Shown piece by piece: positions 18,684 to 27,607 of a stretch of DNA of 64,000 nucleotides (the first letter of the stretch is position 1; each line of letters begins with the position of its first letter). The DNA is from Pengzhenrongella sp031582905 (GTDB lineage Bacteria; Actinomycetota; Actinomycetes; Actinomycetales; Cellulomonadaceae), in NCBI RefSeq assembly GCF_031582905.1, contig NZ_CP133990.1, forward strand, positions 3,720,001 to 3,784,000, given 5' to 3'. The notes below the pieces were generated by a model that was given only the letters and a program-made list of their open reading frames with translations, searched no databases and had not been told where the DNA came from. The position numbers were made by a program, and so were the translations under genes.

Positions 18684-20252
18684 CGCCGGGCCTCCGTCCT
18701 TGGGCCGCGGGCGACGACGCCCGGCAGCGGCTGGGGGTGAAGCGGTCGACGTCGCGGCGCCACCGGATCGCGGTGAGCACAGCGGCGGACACGGGCAGGA
18801 GCGCGACGACGCCCCAGCCCAGCACGTTGGTGAACCAGGACGGGTACCCGGCGTAGCCCTCGGTGACGAGCGCGATCACGCCGGTCACGAGGATGTAGCC
18901 GAGCACGACCGGCACGACCACCCCGACGAGGACCCGCCACCATGCGCCCAGGCGCAGCGACGACACCGCGTTGAGGTGGGCCTGCAGCTCGGGCAGCCGC
19001 CGGACGCCCCACGTCACCAGGACGGTGGTGAGGACGGCCGAACCGACCACGCCGATCTCGTTGACGTACTTGTCGACCGTGTCCAGCACCGGCAGCGCCG
19101 TCGTCGTGGAGAACAGCGCGAGCGAGATGACCGCCGCGACGCCACCGATCCGCAGGGCCCCCTGGCGCACCGTGAGGCCGAACTTCTCCTGGAACGCCGC
19201 CGAGACGACCTGCAGGATCGACAGCAGCGACGTCAGCCCGGCGAGCGTCAGCGAACCGAAGAACAGCACGCCGAAGATGGGGCCGCCGGGCATCATCGAG
19301 ACGATCTGCGGGAAGGCGATGAACGCCAGCGACACCCCGGTGATGCCCTCGAGCTCGGCGACCGACGTCCCACTCTGCAGCGCCATGAACCCCAGGGCCG
19401 CGAACACCCCGATGCCGGCGAGGATCTCGAACGACGAGTTCGCGAACCCGACGACGAGGCCCGTGGACGTGAGGTTGGAACGACGCCGCAGGTAGGAGGC
19501 GTACGTGATCATGATCCCGAACGCGATGGACAGCGAGAAGAAGATCTGGCCGTAGGCCGCGATCCAGACACCGGGATCAGCGAGCGCGGACCAGTCCGGG
19601 GTGAAGAAGGCGTTGAGGCCGTCCATCGCGCCGTCGAGGAACAGCGCCCGGACGACCAGGGCGAGGAACAGCACCACGAGCACCGGCAGGAACACGAGGT
19701 TCGCCCGCTCGAGCCCCTTCTGGACGCCGAGGGCGAGGATGGCGAGCACGACCACCCACACGAGGAGCAGCGGGACGAGCACCGACGGGACGACGTCGAG
19801 GCTCACCCCGGGTCCGCGGCCTGCAGGTACTCACCGACGAAGAACCCCGCGGTGTCGTCCCCCCAGGCCTCGGTCACCGAGAACACGAGGTAGCTCGCGG
19901 ACCACGCGATGATCACCGTGTAGTACAGGATGATCGCGAAGCTGATGGCGACCTGGAACCACCCGAGCGCCTCCCCGCCGCGGCCCGCCAGCCGCCGCAG
20001 CGCGGCGGGTGCCGACCCGCGGAAGCGGTGGCCGATCGAGTAGTCGAGCAGCAGCACCGGGATGCCGGCGGTCAGCAGCGCGACCAGGTACGGGACCAGG
20101 AACGCGCCCCCACCGTTGTCGTACGCGACCCCGGGGAAGCGCCAGATGTTGCCCAGACCGACCGCGGAGCCGATGGCCGCGAGGATGAACCCTCGCTGGC
20201 CGGACCACTGCTCGCGGGGGCGGGACGACTGCTTCGGCGCGGCTGGCGACAT
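18680..20252 (-). CDS. sodium-dependent neurotransmitter-symporter-family transporter, MetP-like (two one-base frame breaks)
   Basis: Na+-coupled importer of the SNF/LeuT family, probably for methionine or alanine with the small MetS subunit. The N-terminal frame has WSGQRGFILAAIGSAVGLGN, IWRFPGVAYDNGGGAFLVPY and ILYYTVIIAWSASYLVFS, helices 1-3 with the unwound helix-1 sodium site. It stops at GEYLQAADPG; one base added to CCCC at 19806-19809 continues VSLDVVPSVLV. The second frame gives the remaining helices. At 18733-18737 one base added to GGGGG yields the proper tail RFTPQPLPGVVARGPRTEARR, whose TGA overlaps the metS ATG. The result is 524 residues. The start ATG 20252 has GAGGA upstream. 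Confidence 0.88.
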
Positions 20253-20422
20253 CGTGTCCTCGTTCCGGCGGTGGACGTTCGGGGCCCGGCCGGGCGCGCC
20301 GGGTGCACGTCGGCGTGGCGGCCCGGGGCCGACCCTAGTGGCGGGTGCCCCGGCGTGTCGCGACGACATCCGCGCGTGGGCGCCGACCGGTGCGCGGCCG
20401 GTGCCCCCGGTTGTAGGACCCG

Positions 20423-21426
20423 GTGCGGCGGGTCACCGTGATCCTCGTGACCACTGCCGACGTGCTCGTCATCGGGGCCGGCCCCGCCGGGCTCAGCGCC
20501 GCCCTCGTGCTGGGCCGCGCGCGGCGTCGCGTCGTCGTCGTCGACTCCGGCCGCCCTCGCAACGCGGCGGCGGGGAGCATGCAGGGCTTCCTGTCCCGGG
20601 ACGGGACCCCGCCCGGTGAGCTGCTGGAGGTCGGCCGGGAGGAGGTCGCCCGGTACGGCGTCGAGGTCCGCCACGGTGAGGTGGTCCGGCTCGAGCGCGA
20701 CGGTGACGTCCTCGTCGCGACGGTCGCCGACGGCGAGCGGCTCACCGCGCGCCGGGTGCTGGTCGCGACGGGTCTGCGGGACGCCCTTCCGGCCGTCGAC
20801 GGCGTCGCCGAGCGGTGGGGCCGCGACGTCCTGCACTGCCCGTACTGCCACGGGTTCGAGGTGCGCGACCGGCCCGTGTCGGTGCTGGGACGCGGGGACG
20901 TGTCGGTGTCCGCCCACTACGCCCAGGTGATCCGGCAGTGGTCGCCGGACGTGGTGCTCCTGCGCCACACGCTCGGCCCGTGGGACGCGCGGCAGGCGGA
21001 GGAGCTCGCGGCACGCGGGATCCGGGTGGTCGACGGCGAGGTGCGACGCCTGCGCGTCGACGACGACCGGCTCACCGGGGTCGAGCTGGACGACGGCTCG
21101 GTGGTGCAGTGCGACGTCCTGTTCGTCGGCGCCGCGACGGGCACCGACCTGCACGACTCGCTGCTGCGGGACGTCGGTGCGTCGTTCGAGCAGGGGGCGG
21201 TCGCAGACCTGCCGGACGTGGATCCCACCGGTCGCACCTCGGTCCCGGGCGTGTGGGTCGCCGGGAACGTCGCGGACCCCACCGCGCAGGTGATCGTGGC
21301 CGCGGGCCAGGGCTACGCGGCGGGGGTCGCGATCAACGCCGACCTCGTCGACGAGGACGTCGCCGCAGCGGTCGCGGAGCACCGCCGCACGGTCGAGCGG
21401 GCGGACGGGCAGGGCGCCCGGCGTGA
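20423..21426 (+). CDS. thioredoxin-reductase-like FAD/NAD(P)-dependent oxidoreductase (end restored by one base)
   Basis: Pyridine-nucleotide disulfide oxidoreductase of about 334 residues. The FAD motif is VLVIGAGPAGLSAALVLGR near residue 12, ATGLRD closes the first FAD segment, and the redox pair is HCPYCHGFEV. The NADPH-binding segment is VSVLGRGDVSVSAHYAQ, with a Gly-poor variant of the GxGxxA motif, and GVWVAGNVADPTAQVIVAAGQG binds FAD at the end. It may reduce a thioredoxin or another disulfide; no thioredoxin gene is adjacent. GTG 20423 has TAGGAC upstream. As written the frame continues antisense into proX; one missing base in 21375-21411 gives TGA 21424-21426 in the terminator loop. 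Confidence 0.83.
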
Positions 21427-21438
21427 TGCCGGGCGCCC
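21412..21438. terminator. 11-bp perfect stem-loop between convergent genes
   Basis: GGGCGCCCGGC (21412-21422) and GCCGGGCGCCC (21428-21438) are exact inverse complements around the loop GTGAT. It lies between the flavoprotein gene and the convergent proX gene and should stop transcription from both sides. The predicted flavoprotein stop codon is inside its loop. Confidence 0.8.
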
Positions 21439-21453
21439 CTGTCGTCGGTGGTG

Positions 21454-22389
21454 TCACGCCGCGTCGGCGGCGGCCTTCAGCTCGTCGACGAAGTCGGGGT
21501 TGTCCGCGAGCCACTGCTCGGCCGACTCCTCGTTCCGCTCGCCCTCGTTCTCGTTGAACATGAGGTTCTCGAGCGCGAACAGCTGGTCGCCGGTCAGCGT
21601 GAAGACGCCGAACCACCGGGCGAGCTCGGGGAAGTCGTCGGAGAAGCCGGTCCGGGCGACCGTCTCGATGTTCTCCGCCTCACCCAGCGTGCCCTCGGGG
21701 TCCTCGAGGTCCCGCAGCGGGAAGGCGTCGTACGCCCAGTGCGGGCGCCACAGCGTGACCGCGATGTCGCGGTCGGAGTCGATCGCGCCGCTGAGCTCGG
21801 CGAGCATCGCCGGGGTGGACGACTCGACGAAGTCCATGTCCTCGAGGCCGTAGGTCGGGATGACCGACTCCTTGGTGATCCGGGTCAGGCCCGCGCCGGG
21901 CTCGATGCCCACGAGGCGGTTGCCCACCGTGTCGGCCTGCTCGGCGAGCTCGGCGAGCGACGTGATGGGGGAGTCCTCGTTGACGGCGATCGTGAGGCGG
22001 GCGTCGTCGTACCAGGTGCCCACCCGCTCGAGGTCGTCGCCGAACTCCTCGAGGTAGTCGGCGTGCGTCACGGGGAGCCACATGTCGAAGTTGACGTCGA
22101 GGTCACCGCCGGCGAGGCCGGTGTAGACGAAGCCGGGGTCGGCCATCTCGAGCTCGACGTCGTAGCCCTCGTCCTCGAGGATCGCCTCCCACAGGTGGGA
22201 CACGGCGATGCCCTCGTCCCAGCCGTTGTGGACGGCGATGGTCAGCTCGGACTGCGCGTCGTCGGAGGTGGCGGCGGAACCGGCGTCGGTGGACTCGTCG
22301 GTGTCCGACGCGCACGCGGTCAGCGTGAGGGTCAGGGCGGCCGCGACTGCGGCGAGGCGTGCGACGGGGCGGCGGGTGTGCGTGGTCAT
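21454..22389 (-). CDS. proX: glycine betaine/proline ABC transporter substrate-binding lipoprotein
   Basis: Extracellular solute-binding lipoprotein of 311 residues. The signal peptide ends in LTLTAC, the lipobox. It carries AVHNGWDEGIAVSHLWEAIL, FDMWLPVTHADYLEEFG, GIEPGAGLTRIT and VTLWRPHWAYDAFPLRDL, the aromatic cage segments (Trp, Trp, Tyr) that bind quaternary ammonium groups in the OpuAC/ProX family. The C-terminal helix NEESAEQWLADNPDFVDEL is also typical. It is the last gene of the proVWX order here: permease and ATPase lie upstream on the same strand with a 206-base gap before this gene, so a separate promoter or leader is possible. Confidence 0.93.
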   Translation of the reverse strand: MTTHTRRPVARLAAVAAALTLTLTACASDTDESTDAGSAATSDDAQSELTIAVHNGWDEGIAVSHLWEAILEDEGYDVELEMADPGFVYTGLAGGDLDVNFDMWLPVTHADYLEEFGDDLERVGTWYDDARLTIAVNEDSPITSLAELAEQADTVGNRLVGIEPGAGLTRITKESVIPTYGLEDMDFVESSTPAMLAELSGAIDSDRDIAVTLWRPHWAYDAFPLRDLEDPEGTLGEAENIETVARTGFSDDFPELARWFGVFTLTGDQLFALENLMFNENEGERNEESAEQWLADNPDFVDELKAAADAA

Positions 22390-22595
22390 CGTGTCCTTCC
22401 TGGGGTCGGCGGCACGGTGCGCACCGACGTGGACCGGCGACCCGTCCGGGTCGCGGTCCGGTGGCCGGCCCGCGTGGTGCTGCGGTCCGGCGGCCCGCCA
22501 CATGAGCGGCGAGGTGGTGGTGGGACCGGGCGCACCGGGGCGCCCGGGGTCGCACGGCGCGGCGCGCCGGCGTCGGGGTGGAGGGGTGGTGCGCG

Positions 22596-23480
22596 TCAGG
22601 CGCTCGTCGTGCGCAGCGCGCGGGAGACCGGGGCCTTGTCGGCGAGCGCGGAGGTCATCCGGTCGAGGTAGATCGCGAGGATCACCACGGCGAGACCGGC
22701 CTCGAACCCGAGGGCGACGTTGACGCGCGACAGCGCCGAGACGACGTCCCGACCGAGCCCCTCGGCGCCGACCAGGCCGGAGATCACGACCATCGACAGC
22801 GCGAGCATGATCACCTGGTTGATGCCGGCCATGATGGTCGGCAGCGCGAGCGGGAGCTGCACCTGCCGCAGGATCCGTCCCGGTGTGGCCCCGAACGCCT
22901 GACCGGCCTCGACCACCTCGTGGTCGACCTGCCGGATGCCGAGCTCGGTGAACCGGACGCCGGGGGCGAGCGCGAACAGGATCGTCGCGACGATCCCGGG
23001 GACCGCCCCGGTGAAGAAGATCACCACGGTCGGGATGAGGTACACGAACGCCGGCATGGTCTGCATGAAGTCCAGCACCGGCCGCACGGCTCGTGACACG
23101 GCGTCGTTGCGGGCGGTGAGGACCCCGAGCGGGATGGCGATCGCCAGGGCGATGACGCTCGCGACCAGCACGAGCGCGAGGGTGGCCATCGCGTTGTCCC
23201 ACTGCTCGACGCCGACGATCACGACGAAGCCGACGAGCGCTCCGACACCCAGGCGCCAGCCCTTGGCGATCACGGCCAGCGCGACGAGCACGGACGCGAC
23301 GACCCACGACGGCGGCCCGGTCATCACACCCTCGAGTCCCTCGTAGGCGCCGAGCAGGACCGCCTTGATCGCGTCGAACAGGACGCTGAACGTGTCGGTG
23401 ATCGTGTCGACCGCGGTGTCCACCCAGCTGCCCAGCGGGAGCCGGAAGGTGGGGTCGGCTGCTGCCGCCTGGGTGCTCAC
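22596..23480 (-). CDS. proW: glycine betaine/proline ABC transporter permease
   Basis: Integral membrane permease of 294 residues with about six hydrophobic helices. The N-terminal region before the first helix (STQAAAADPTFRLPLGSWVD) is short. The cytoplasmic coupling loop is EAGQAFGATPGRILRQVQL, matching the EAA motif that contacts the ATPase; it is followed by PLALPTIMAGINQVIMLALS. GTG 23480 overlaps the proV stop by the sequence GTGA, so translation should be coupled. The C-terminal end LADKAPVSRALRTTSA is hydrophilic. Confidence 0.93.
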   Translation of the reverse strand: MSTQAAAADPTFRLPLGSWVDTAVDTITDTFSVLFDAIKAVLLGAYEGLEGVMTGPPSWVVASVLVALAVIAKGWRLGVGALVGFVVIVGVEQWDNAMATLALVLVASVIALAIAIPLGVLTARNDAVSRAVRPVLDFMQTMPAFVYLIPTVVIFFTGAVPGIVATILFALAPGVRFTELGIRQVDHEVVEAGQAFGATPGRILRQVQLPLALPTIMAGINQVIMLALSMVVISGLVGAEGLGRDVVSALSRVNVALGFEAGLAVVILAIYLDRMTSALADKAPVSRALRTTSA

Positions 23481-24742
23481 AGCGCACCTCCGGTGGTCGC
23501 GACGGCGGGGGCGGTGGATGCGGCGCCGGTGGAGGCCGGACGCCGGCCGGGGTCGTGCTCCGCCGGGGGTGCGGCCATGGCCTCGAGCAGCGTCACCCGC
23601 GGGATGACGCCGGCGAGCCGCCCGTCGAGCGTGACGACCGGGAGCGGCAGCGGGGACTCCGCCGACGGGGCGAAGAGGTCGGCGAGGAGGGCGTCCTCCG
23701 GGACGGCGATGACCTCGCGGCGGGTCATCTCGCTCAGCGAGCCACCCCCGCCGCGCACCGCCGCGGCGACGTCCTCGTCCCGGACGACGCCGTGCAGCCG
23801 GCGGTCGTCACCGACCACGTAGGCGGCGGTCGTCTGCGCCTCGCGCATCTCCCGCAGGGCGACGTGCGGACCGGCGGACGACCGGACGACCGCGGCGGGT
23901 CGCACCATGACCGACGACGCGGTGAGGACCCGCGTGCGGTCGACGGCGGACACGAACTGCGCGACGAAATCGTCGGCGGGAGCGGAGAGGATCTGCTCGG
24001 CCGTGCCGACCTGGACGATCCGGCCGTCGCGCATCATCGCGATGCGGTCGCCGAGGTGCATGGCCTCGTTCAGGTCGTGCGTGATGAAGACGATGGTCTT
24101 GCCGAGCGTCTGCTGGAGCTCGAGCAGCTGGTCCTGCATCTCCCGGCGGATGAGCGGGTCGAGCGCGGAGAACGCCTCGTCCATCAGCAGCACGTCCGTG
24201 TCGGCCGCGAGCGCCCGGGCGAGGCCGACGCGCTGGCGCATCCCGCCCGAGAGCTGCGAGGGCAGCGAGTCCTGCCAGCCGTCGAGCCCGGCGAGTGCGA
24301 CCGCCTCGCCCGCACGTCGGCGGCGCTCGGCGCGACCGACGCCCTGGATCTCGAGCGGGAACGCGGCGTTGTCGACCACCGAGCGGTGCGGCAGCAGGGC
24401 GAAGTGCTGGAACACCATGCTCACCCGGCGGCGACGGAGCTCGCGCAGCTCCTTCGTGCTGACGGCCGACAGGTCGTCGTCGCCGAGCAAGATCCGGCCG
24501 GCCGTCGGCCGCCACAGACCGTTGAGCATGCGGATGAGCGTCGACTTCCCCGAGCCCGACAGGCCCATGACGACGAACGTCTCACCGCTCGCGACCTCGA
24601 AGCTCGCGTCCACCACCGCTGCCGTCCCGAGCGGCCGTACCTCCTCGCGGGTCGCACCCTCCTGGAGCCGGCGCACCGCCTCCTGGGGTCGCCGGCCGAA
24701 CACCTTGAACACGCCGTCGGCGCGCACTGCAGTCACATCCAC
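23477..24742 (-). CDS. proV: glycine betaine/proline ABC transporter ATP-binding protein with CBS domains
   Basis: ATPase of the osmoprotectant importer, 421 residues. Walker A is GLSGSGKSTL (near residue 63), the Q-loop is MVFQHFALLPHRSV, the signature is LSGGMRQRVGLARALA and Walker B is VLLMDEAFSALD, followed by the switch His in FITHDLNEAMHLGD. Residues about 285-400 hold a tandem CBS pair (VALREMREAQTTAAYVV, REVIAVPEDALLADLF), the element that senses ionic strength in OpuA-type systems. The last 25 residues are Ala/Thr-rich. GTG 24742 is the chosen start. It leads the operon. Confidence 0.94.
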   Translation of the reverse strand: MDVTAVRADGVFKVFGRRPQEAVRRLQEGATREEVRPLGTAAVVDASFEVASGETFVVMGLSGSGKSTLIRMLNGLWRPTAGRILLGDDDLSAVSTKELRELRRRRVSMVFQHFALLPHRSVVDNAAFPLEIQGVGRAERRRRAGEAVALAGLDGWQDSLPSQLSGGMRQRVGLARALAADTDVLLMDEAFSALDPLIRREMQDQLLELQQTLGKTIVFITHDLNEAMHLGDRIAMMRDGRIVQVGTAEQILSAPADDFVAQFVSAVDRTRVLTASSVMVRPAAVVRSSAGPHVALREMREAQTTAAYVVGDDRRLHGVVRDEDVAAAVRGGGGSLSEMTRREVIAVPEDALLADLFAPSAESPLPLPVVTLDGRLAGVIPRVTLLEAMAAPPAEHDPGRRPASTGAASTAPAVATTGGAL

Positions 24743-25033
24743 CTCGTCCGTCGATCAGTGCCCGAGCCACGCCGGCGCCGGGCGCCAGGACGCGCGGCAC
24801 ATGGCCGCACCGTCCGGTGGGGGCTGGGACGAGAGGTCCGTCGGCGGGCGTCGCGCGCCATGGGTGGCGCTGCTGGAGCACGTCCGTGTCGACCTCTCGG
24901 CGATCAGGTCGGGACCCACCCTGCCCCCCGGCGACCGGACGATGCGAACCACAGGTCACCCCAACGGGGGTGGTCGGCGGGGCGATCGGCGTCCCGGCGA
25001 TGCCATGACCTGCACTTTTGCCGATCTTGAATA

Positions 25034-25050
25034 GTTACCGAGTCGTAACA
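25034..25050. promoter_or_regulatory. possible MtrA-type site
   Basis: GTTACC (25034-25039) and GTAACA (25045-25050) are spaced 11 bases start to start, about one helical turn. The MtrA response regulator of actinobacteria binds GTAAC/GTTAC-like half-sites with that spacing (from memory of the family). The site also reads as an inverted repeat GTTAC-N6-GTAAC. It lies about 290 bases upstream of proV and 330 upstream of the methyltransferase gene. MtrAB control of osmoprotectant uptake is known in corynebacteria, which makes proV the more likely target. Confidence 0.35.
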
Positions 25051-25168
25051 TCCCGGCCCGGGCTTCGTGGGTCCGGCCCGCCGCACTGTGACGCACGCGG
25101 GAGGCGCGCGTCACAGCCACCGAGCGCGGTCCGACGCGGCGTGCGCCCAGGGCGCACGGCTCCCGGGG

Positions 25169-25225
25169 TCAGTCCAGGACGACCGACGGGTGCCCGTCCT
25201 GCCACTCCAGCGGCAGGACGTTCAT
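25169..25225 (-). CDS. possible 18-residue peptide or gene remnant
   Basis: The frame reads MNVLPLEWQDGHPSVVLD and stop, preceded in frame by HHYRG back to a possible GTG about 27 bases further up. Codon use is genome-like, and a small hairpin follows the stop. No ribosome site is clear at either start. It could be the surviving 3' end of a lost gene, a leader peptide, or chance. I do not recognise it. Confidence 0.2.
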   Translation of the reverse strand: MNVLPLEWQDGHPSVVLD

Positions 25226-25377
25226 GCCGCGGTAGTGGTGTCTACTCCGCCCCACCTACACGCGCGAGCGGTCGGGAGCGGCGTCGCGCCGTGGCACGCT
25301 GGACGCCCCTCCGGGAGCAGCCGCGGGGCACGAACCGCGGGCAGCGGCCGGAGCAGCAGTCGAGGAGCAGGAGCACC

Positions 25378-26025
25378 GTGAACCCAGCCAGCACGCCCGC
25401 GCCGGACGAGCCGACCACGCACCGTCGGCCCACCCGGTGGGAGGCCCAGGTCGAGGCCAACCCGGACCACTCGCACTGGTACGTCGAGCGGTTCAGGCAG
25501 ATGGCGGCGCGCGGCGCCGATCTCGCCGGCGAGGCGCGGATGGTGGACGCGATGGTGCCGCGCGGGTCCCGCGTGCTGGACGCGGGCTGCGGTCCCGGCC
25601 GCGTGGGTGCGGAGCTCGCCGCCCGCGGTCACACGGTCGTGGGCGTGGACGTCGACCCGGTGCTCGTCGCGGCGGCCGAGGAGGACCACCCCGGGCCGAC
25701 GTGGCTGGTCGGTGACCTCGCGGAGCTCGACCTGCCGGCCCGCGGCGTGGGTGAGGCGTTCGACGTCATCGTCTGCGCGGGGAACGTGCTGACCTTCGTC
25801 GCGCCGGGCACGGAGGTCGAGGTGCTGCGCCGGATGGGTGCGCACCTGCGGGACGGTGGGCGAGCGGTGATCGGCTTCGGCGCAGGCAGGGGCTACGCGT
25901 TCGACGCGTTCTTCGCCGACGTCGCCACGGCCGGCCTGCGGCTGGACGTGGCGCTGTCGACCTGGGACCTGCGCCCGTGGTCCGACGGGTCGGACTTCCT
26001 GGTGGCGGTGCTGTCGCGCCCCTGA
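25378..26025 (+). CDS. class I SAM-dependent methyltransferase
   Basis: Predicted methyltransferase of 215 residues; substrate unknown. GTG 25378 follows GAGGAGCAGGAG. Motif I is VLDAGCGPGRVGAELAARGH (residues about 63-82), motif II is VVGVDVDPVLVAAAEE, motif III is FDVIVCAGNVLTFVAPG, and later strands are RAVIGFGAGRG and DFLVAVLSRP. The N-terminal 20 residues are Pro/Thr-rich. The small size with no extra domain suggests a small-molecule or tRNA-like target, but nothing nearby identifies it. It appears monocistronic. Confidence 0.88.
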   Translation: MNPASTPAPDEPTTHRRPTRWEAQVEANPDHSHWYVERFRQMAARGADLAGEARMVDAMVPRGSRVLDAGCGPGRVGAELAARGHTVVGVDVDPVLVAAAEEDHPGPTWLVGDLAELDLPARGVGEAFDVIVCAGNVLTFVAPGTEVEVLRRMGAHLRDGGRAVIGFGAGRGYAFDAFFADVATAGLRLDVALSTWDLRPWSDGSDFLVAVLSRP

Positions 26026-26100
26026 CGTCGCGCCACAGCGCACGGCATGGCCGGCGAGCCGCGCCGCTGGCGGCGGTGCCCGCGGGTCAGGGGCGCGCCG

Positions 26101-26309
26101 TCAGCGCTGCGAGGAAGGACGGCGCCGGTGGTGGACCCGGCGGCGCGCTCCGTCACCGGCCGGCGGGACGGGTCGGTGTGCGGGTGCTCGTGCTTGCCGA
26201 GGAGCCCGCGCGTGCCGTCGTTCAGCGGTCGCTCGGCCGGCCTCCGGGGGCTCGGCACCTGACCGGTGCGCCCCGTGCGGGTCTGAGCTGTCATGCGGTT
26301 CGTGGTCAT
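26101..26309 (-). CDS. possible small hypothetical protein (one-base frame break)
   Basis: ATG 26309 with GAAGG about nine bases upstream starts TTNRMTAQTRTGRTG, then PLNDGTRGLLGKHEHPHTDP and SRRPVTERAAG. As written the frame reads into the opposite methyltransferase gene; one additional base near GGGTCC at about 26137 gives an in-frame TGA at 26101-26103 and 69 residues. Composition is charged and lacks a membrane helix. The rest of the 464-base gap 26026-26489 shows no other gene. I do not recognise the product. Confidence 0.35.
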
Positions 26310-26489
26310 CTCTGCGCCCTTCGTCGGGTCTCGGATCCGTGCCACCTGGTCGAGCACGAGCTGCCCAGCGTGTCGTGGCCCTCACCCCAGGCTCCCACCA
26401 CTGCCGGCGAGCGGCATGTCCACGGGTCCAGGTGCTGATCGCCACATCGTCCGGTCACATCGTCCGGTCGATGCCCGGACTGAGGAGAC

Positions 26490-27442
26490 TCACCCGGGAG
26501 ATCCAGTCTGCCGGATCAGGCCAGTGTCCCGGTACTGAGCGACGACGGCGGCCACCACGTCGTCCCACGGCGTCGGGGCCAGGGCGAACGTGGTCTCGGC
26601 GGCCGTCGAGTCGAGGACGAACGGGCGCTCGAACTGGTGCAGCACCTCCGGGAGCTCGCGGACCAGCGGGCTCACCAGCCCTGCGACCCGCAGCATCGGG
26701 CGCCCGACCACGCCGACCGGCACCGGCGGGACGCCGGCCACCCGGCACAGGTCGGTCACCACCTCGCGCTGGGTGCGGGGCGGTCCGCTCGGCACGTGCC
26801 ACGCGCGTCCCCACGCGCGCTCGTCGGCGGCCACGACGACGAGCAGTCGGGCGACGTCGTCCACCCAGGTCCAGGTGTGCGGCATGTCCGCGCTGCCGAG
26901 CACCCGGACGCGGCGGCGCCGCAGGAGCCGCGGCACCACGCGGTCACCGAGCTGGCTCTGGGCGCCCGCGCCGAGGTAGTCCGAGCCGCGGACCTCGGTC
27001 GCGCGGACGCGGCCGGCGCGGTGGGCGGCGAGCGCATCCGTCCACATCCGCGCGCGGACCTGCCCCTTGGCGCCGGTGGCTACGAGCGGGTGGTCCTCGG
27101 TCATCGGGCCGTCCACGTGTCCGTACCCGTACAGGTTGCTCACAGTCGCCAGGACGGCACCGGTGCGCTCGGCGGCGGTGAGCAGCGACGCCGCGAGGGC
27201 GGCCAGTCCGTGGCCCAGCGGTGGTACGCCGGGTTGGCGCAGTCGTAGAGGGCGACCGCACCGGTCGCGAGGGTGGTGAACGCGTCGACGTCGGCGGCGT
27301 CGGCGGCGACCCGGGTCAGGCCCGGGCCGGTCGGCCCACCGCCGGAGCGGCTGACGACCGTGACGGCCTCACCCCGACCGGCGAGGAGGCGAGCGGTGGC
27401 GGTCCCGACGGACCCCGCTCCGACGACGACGTGGTGGGACAT
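26490..27442 (-). CDS. NAD-dependent epimerase/dehydratase-family protein (one-base frame break near 27197)
   Basis: Extended SDR of about 317 residues. The N-terminal frame starts MSHHVVVGAGSVGTATARLLA (nucleotide-binding GxGxxG) and runs to ANPAYHRWATDWPP. The other frame continues VSNLYGYGHVDGPMTEDHPL, in which the Tyr replaces the usual YxxxK context, then the HTWTWVDDVARLLVVVA segment. Adding one base at GGG 27196-27198 joins them. The substrate is unknown; this group resembles reductases that act on sugar nucleotides or small ketones. It is divergent from a TetR gene, with two palindromes between, so it is probably the regulated target. Confidence 0.8.
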
Positions 27443-27499
27443 GGCGGCCTCCCGGGCTCGGTCGACCCGGGCTCGCGGCCGGATCGTCGATCTCTGTCG

Positions 27500-27512
27500 A
27501 GAGCGGTGCTCT
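27500..27512. promoter_or_regulatory. palindromic operator candidate 1 (AGAGCGGTGCTCT)
   Basis: The 13-base element AGAGCGGTGCTCT is a 5-bp perfect inverted repeat (AGAGC/GCTCT). It is a near copy of the second element 53 bases away. It lies 58 bases upstream of the epimerase ATG. Confidence 0.55.
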
Positions 27513-27552
27513 CTGTCTCTCAGCATCCTCGCTGCCGTTCGTCGCGTCGTCA

Positions 27553-27565
27553 AGAGCACTGCTCT
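27553..27565. promoter_or_regulatory. palindromic operator candidate 2 (AGAGCACTGCTCT)
   Basis: AGAGCA-C-TGCTCT is a perfect 6-1-6 palindrome, 43 bases upstream of the tetR GTG start. Pairing with the related element at 27500 across the divergent promoter region fits autoregulation by the TetR protein plus control of the epimerase gene. Confidence 0.6.
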
Positions 27566-27607
27566 CGTCGGTTGCCGATGATCGCGTCGAGGACGCAGGA
27601 TGATCCG

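Larger units (their letters stand above)
24743..25377. other. 635-base intergenic region upstream of proV and the methyltransferase gene
   Basis: No convincing gene is present except a possible very short reading frame at 25169-25225. The block around 25012-25050 is conspicuously A/T-rich for this genome (ACTTTTGCCGATCTTGAATAG), and holds an MtrA-like site, which suggests a promoter region. GTGCGCC and GGCGCAC near 25141-25157 form a 7-bp hairpin just beyond the short frame's stop. Confidence 0.5.

Noticed and set aside
20423..21853. A 476-residue flavoprotein with a long C-terminal extension
   Set aside because: The extension crosses an 11-bp terminator and runs antisense through proX.
27221..27607. 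Upstream extension of the TetR protein
   Set aside because: It would cover the epimerase start and both operators; the ribosome site favours GTG 27608.
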